Positions 60,996-64,000 of a stretch of DNA of 64,000 bases are shown in pieces. Origin of the DNA: Gemmata massiliana (lineage in GTDB: Bacteria; Planctomycetota; Planctomycetia; Gemmatales; Gemmataceae); NCBI GenBank assembly GCA_000531095.1, contig HG799462.1:166267-230266 (forward strand), given 5' to 3'. Made by a program: the position numbers and the translations under genes. Each line of letters starts with the position of its first letter. Position 1 is the first letter of the stretch. Below the pieces are notes generated by a model. That model made no database searches and had not been told where the DNA came from. It saw nothing but the letters and a program-made list of their open reading frames with translations.

Positions 60996-61407
60996 GGAAT
61001 CGCCTCGTATCTCTGAGCTACTCCGCTGTAACCGTTCGTGCAGTTGTCTCTCAGTATCGTAGGTCGCGAGCAACTGAGGGCTGTGACCGCGTATTAAGCA
61101 TCTAGCGGTGTCGGTCGGCGGGGTGGGTGAAAACCGTTTGTAGTGGTAGGCGAAGATATTGTGCCACTAATCGTGCTCGAACGGAACCCGAAAGTGATTG
61201 TAGTTACGAAGTTGCTCGGTTCAGTGCTTTGGGAGTGAACACGAAAGAATCGCTCTGCGTTTGGGCGAGTTCGTTCGCGCCGGGTCAAAATGAGTGTTCG
61301 GGTCGCGCCGGACACTCCGTTTGCGCCCACCTTGCTGCTTGCTTCTGCCCGGTCGTACAATGCCCGGTATCATTTGCGGGTCTGACCCACGGTTCACGGT
61401 GCGCGCG
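60996..61407. other. 412-bp divergent intergenic region
   Basis: Lies between the DUF1549/DUF1553 and dxr genes, transcribed apart. Apart from the dxr promoter candidate at 61332-61361 no feature stands out; no coding frame is supported. Confidence 0.55.
61332..61361 (+). promoter_or_regulatory. Possible promoter of dxr-rseP
   Basis: TACAAT at 61356-61361 (5 of 6 to TATAAT) with TTGCTG at 61332-61337 and an 18-base spacer, 46 bases before the ATG of dxr. The -35 match is weak (3 of 6). Confidence 0.35.
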
Positions 61408-62613
61408 ATGCCGTCCCCCACATTTACCGCCCAACGCCCGCGGCGGGTCGCGCTACTCGGGTCCACCGGATCCATCGGTACCAGTACGCTCGACGTGGTG
61501 AGACACCTCCCCGACCGACTCGAAGTTGCGGGACTCGCGGCTCATTCCAAGTGGGAACAACTCGCCGGCCAGTGCCGGGAGTTCAAACCGCGGGTCGCGG
61601 TGCTGTGTGACCGGGTCGCGTTCAAACAGGCCGACCGATCAGCGTTTCCAAAGGAAACCGAGCTACTGTGCGGCGAGGATGCCGTCGCCCGACTCGTGAC
61701 CGATGCGGAAACGGATGTCGTTGTCTCGGCAGTAGTTGGGGCCGCAGGACTTGCAGGAACGTGGGCCGCACTTGAAGCCGGGAAAACGGTCGCGCTCGCG
61801 AACAAAGAAACGCTCGTTGTGGCCGGGCCGCTCGTGACCGAACTTGCGGCCGAGCGCGGCGCCAAACTGCTCCCGGTCGATAGCGAACACTCGGCGATCT
61901 TTCAGGCGCTTACTGGGCACACGCCGGGCGATGTGACCCGCGTTGTGCTGACCGCCAGCGGCGGACCGTTTCGGGGCAAGCGCGCCGCGGATCTCGAAGC
62001 CGTCACCCCGGCCCAGGCGCTCAAGCACCCCACCTGGCAGATGGGGCCGAAGATCACGATCGACTCCGCGACGCTGATGAACAAGGCGCTCGAGGTCATC
62101 GAGGCGCGCTGGCTGTTCGGGCTGGCCGCGGAACAGATCGACGTGATCGTTCACCCGGAATCGATCGTCCACTCGTTCGTCGAGTTCGCCGACGGCTCGG
62201 TTCTCGCGCAACTCTCTCCGCCCGATATGCGGCTGCCGATCCAGCTCGCGCTCCTGTACCCCGAGCGTCTCGGAGGCCCGGCCAAACGCCTCGACTGGCA
62301 AAAATTCTCCGCGCTGAACTTCGAGCAGCCCGACCGGGAGACGTTCGCCGCGCTGGAGTTAGGGTTTGAAGTGGCCCGGAGCGGCGGAACCTGTGGGGCC
62401 GTGCTCAACGCCGCGAACGAGGCCGCGGTCGGTCGGTTCCTGAACGGTGAGTTCGCTTTTCTCGACATCGCCCGGTGCTGCCGGGCGGTGCTCTCTTCGC
62501 ACGACTATGAAACCCGCCCCACGCTCGAACGGCTCAAGGCCCTCGATGCGTGGGCGCGGCAGGAGGTAGCCCGTTGGACCCGAACCCGAACGCCGGTAGC
62601 TCCGTCCCCGTGA
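61408..62613 (+). CDS. dxr: 1-deoxy-D-xylulose 5-phosphate reductoisomerase
   Basis: A 401-residue enzyme of the MEP isoprenoid pathway, converting DXP to methylerythritol phosphate with NADPH. NADPH-binding motif [16 protein letters not shown] (residues 17-32), [10 protein letters not shown], metal ligands Asp158 and Glu160 in [11 protein letters not shown], Glu229 in [14 protein letters not shown], and substrate loop [10 protein letters not shown]. Length is normal. Start at 61408 gives a plausible [18 protein letters not shown] beginning. It overlaps the downstream site-2 protease gene by 40 bases, a known dxr-rseP neighbourhood in many bacteria. Confidence 0.97.
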   Translation: MPSPTFTAQRPRRVALLGSTGSIGTSTLDVVRHLPDRLEVAGLAAHSKWEQLAGQCREFKPRVAVLCDRVAFKQADRSAFPKETELLCGEDAVARLVTDAETDVVVSAVVGAAGLAGTWAALEAGKTVALANKETLVVAGPLVTELAAERGAKLLPVDSEHSAIFQALTGHTPGDVTRVVLTASGGPFRGKRAADLEAVTPAQALKHPTWQMGPKITIDSATLMNKALEVIEARWLFGLAAEQIDVIVHPESIVHSFVEFADGSVLAQLSPPDMRLPIQLALLYPERLGGPAKRLDWQKFSALNFEQPDRETFAALELGFEVARSGGTCGAVLNAANEAAVGRFLNGEFAFLDIARCCRAVLSSHDYETRPTLERLKALDAWARQEVARWTRTRTPVAPSP

Positions 62614-64000
62614 ACCCGCCGGGGGCGCCCGCGCCCGGTGGCGAACCGGACCACAGCGGTGAGGTCTCCGCGGTCAAGTCGTGGGTGCGCGAGAACGCCT
62701 TCTCGCTGGTCACCACCGCCGTCGTGGTCGCGCTCGTGTGCGCGTACCTCGACCCGATCGACACCCTCAAAGTGGTGCTCGGGCTGGGATTCATCATCTT
62801 CATCCACGAACTCGGCCACTTCCTGGCGGCGAAGTGGTGCGACGTTCACGTCAACATGTTCAGCATCGGGTTCGGCCCGGCGGTCCCGTTCTGCCAGTAC
62901 AAGTGGGGCGAGACCACGTACAAGATCGGTATCATCCCGCTGGGCGGGTTCGTGCAGATGGTCGGCGAGGGCGACGGCGGTGACAACGAGGAAGCCGAGG
63001 ACGACCCGCGGAGCTTCCGCAAGAAGAGCGTGGGCCAGCGGATGCTCATCATCTCCGCGGGCGTGGTGATGAACATCATCCTCGGGATGGCGTGCTTCGT
63101 CGCAGCGTACCTACACGGCGTTCAGGAGAAGCCGGGCACAATCAACACCGTCGAGAGCGGCGGGGCCGCGTGGCGCGCCGGGATGCGCACCGACGACCAA
63201 ATCACCGAAATCGGCGGGCGCAAGAACCCGTTCTTCGACGACATCCGCCCGATCGTGATGAGCACCCAGAAGGACGAGCAGGTGCCCATCGAGTGGAAGC
63301 GGAACGGGGTCGCGTCGGGCGCCAAATCCGTTTCCCCGCTCCGCGAAGAGGGGCAGCGATTCCCGCAACTCGGGGTCTCGCCCCCGTACAACTTGGTCCT
63401 CATGACCGGGCCGAAGCGGTCGACGTTCACGCCGCTGACCGCCGGTTCTCCGGCCGCGGCTGCCGACCCGAAATTCCTGCCCGGGGACCGCGTCGTTGCA
63501 ATGAGCGACCCCGCGAACGCCGCGACTGTAACGCCCGTCGCGACCTACAGCGATTACCACCGTCGCATGGTGCTGCTCGCGGGCAAGGACGTGACGTTCC
63601 ACGTGGCCCGTGCCGGGGCCGGGAGCGAGACGCAACCGACCACAATTACCGTCAAGCCTTCGTACCGGTACGACCTCGGGATGCGGATGCAAATGGGCGA
63701 AATCAGCGCCCTTCGCGCGGGCGGTAGCGCCGAGAAGGTGGGCGTCGTCGCCCACACCGAAGGCGCCCAACCGAAGCGCGGCGACCGGATCAAAGCGGTC
63801 ATGCTGCCGCCGGACGAGAAGGGCAAGCGCGTCTGGTACGTCAACGGTGTGGACTGGAAGAAAAAAGAGTTCGAGACGCCCGATCAGAAAGCTGTGGACG
63901 TGCGACCGCTCGACCCGCTGTTGCTGCCACACCAGTTGAACCAGTGGGCGACGGGCAAGACCGGCCCGCTGTCGGTGGAACTGGTTCTGTCGCGTGAGGC
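62574..64000 (+). CDS. rseP: RseP-like site-2 protease (M50), 3' end outside the window
   Basis: At least 475 codons of an intramembrane zinc metalloprotease that cleaves membrane-bound anti-sigma factors or signal peptides. The zinc motif is HELGH at residues 78-82 within [20 protein letters not shown]; helices flank it, and FSIGFGP and [11 protein letters not shown] are the conserved family blocks. Two PDZ-like regions are indicated by [20 protein letters not shown] and [20 protein letters not shown]. The chosen start is a TTG at 62574 because a perfect AGGAGG lies at 62561-62566, seven bases upstream; a GTG at 62610 is the alternative. The gene begins 40 bases inside dxr. A negatively charged loop ([17 protein letters not shown]) follows the first core helix. 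Confidence 0.94.
   Translation, partial: MDPNPNAGSSVPVNPPGAPAPGGEPDHSGEVSAVKSWVRENAFSLVTTAVVVALVCAYLDPIDTLKVVLGLGFIIFIHELGHFLAAKWCDVHVNMFSIGFGPAVPFCQYKWGETTYKIGIIPLGGFVQMVGEGDGGDNEEAEDDPRSFRKKSVGQRMLIISAGVVMNIILGMACFVAAYLHGVQEKPGTINTVESGGAAWRAGMRTDDQITEIGGRKNPFFDDIRPIVMSTQKDEQVPIEWKRNGVASGAKSVSPLREEGQRFPQLGVSPPYNLVLMTGPKRSTFTPLTAGSPAAAADPKFLPGDRVVAMSDPANAATVTPVATYSDYHRRMVLLAGKDVTFHVARAGAGSETQPTTITVKPSYRYDLGMRMQMGEISALRAGGSAEKVGVVAHTEGAQPKRGDRIKAVMLPPDEKGKRVWYVNGVDWKKKEFETPDQKAVDVRPLDPLLLPHQLNQWATGKTGPLSVELVLSRE

Noticed and set aside
1-64000. tRNA, rRNA or CRISPR features
   Set aside because: No cloverleaf-consistent T-loop/anticodon pattern, rRNA-like sequence or regular repeat-spacer array was noticed; a covariance-model scan would be needed to exclude a tRNA fully.

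Overview
The window looks like a chromosomal segment of a Gemmata-like planctomycete (family Gemmataceae). The evidence is high GC with strong third-position bias, which produces many long antisense open frames, together with planctomycete-typical families: a DUF1501/DUF1549-DUF1553 pair with a cytochrome-type CxxCH domain, a DUF1559 protein, TIGR03067-like domains fused to an ECF sigma factor, a DUF1080 remnant, and giant secreted proteins carrying an N-terminal LEDRxxPA motif. Species assignment is an inference from families, not from a marker gene.

Region by region. 1-6.4 kb: the end of a macro-domain gene, an AlkA-type DNA glycosylase, two small hypotheticals, a cofactor-independent phosphoglycerate mutase, an exported MBL-fold hydrolase, and a PadR regulator translationally coupled to a HAAS-like membrane protein. 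6.4-14.9 kb (mostly minus strand): an ECF sigma/TM/double TIGR03067 fusion, a DUF1559 protein, a Gfo/Idh/MocA oxidoreductase plus a nearby relic of a similar gene, a Uma2-family protein, a CaiB/BaiF CoA-transferase and a secreted hypothetical. 15-22 kb: an outer-membrane-like lipoprotein, then a ~1,685-residue secreted protein with four DUF4394-like domains, two Calx-beta domains and an FG-GAP region. 22.4-24.5 kb: a dead IS4-family element sitting between two decayed gene fragments.

24.6-36.8 kb is the most unusual block. It is a minus-strand cluster of three large genes whose products all begin with a zinc ribbon having cysteines at residues 7, 10, 27 and 30, followed by one membrane helix, a Pro-rich linker and a big exported ectodomain (propeller/Ig-like modules, or three LamG-like lectin domains). 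The last gene of the cluster is broken into three frames by two +1 shifts, both at five-base homopolymers.

37-64 kb returns to mixed content: an NAD-dependent epimerase, a TPR/DUF3299-like protein, a 36-residue basic protein with its own terminator, RimO, a 1,747-residue autotransporter-repeat/FG-GAP protein, a Ser/Thr kinase with Sel1 repeats, KDG kinase, a double-FKBP isomerase, a MATE transporter, a DUF1080 pseudogene, a small coiled-coil lipoprotein, the DUF1549/DUF1553-DUF1501 operon, and dxr overlapping an RseP-like site-2 protease that runs off the window.

A second layer is structural: at least four long intergenic inverted repeats with arms of 24-32 bp, two of them sharing one sequence, plus several clear terminators, probable leaderless promoters, and scattered gene relics. 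No rRNA, tRNA or CRISPR array was seen.
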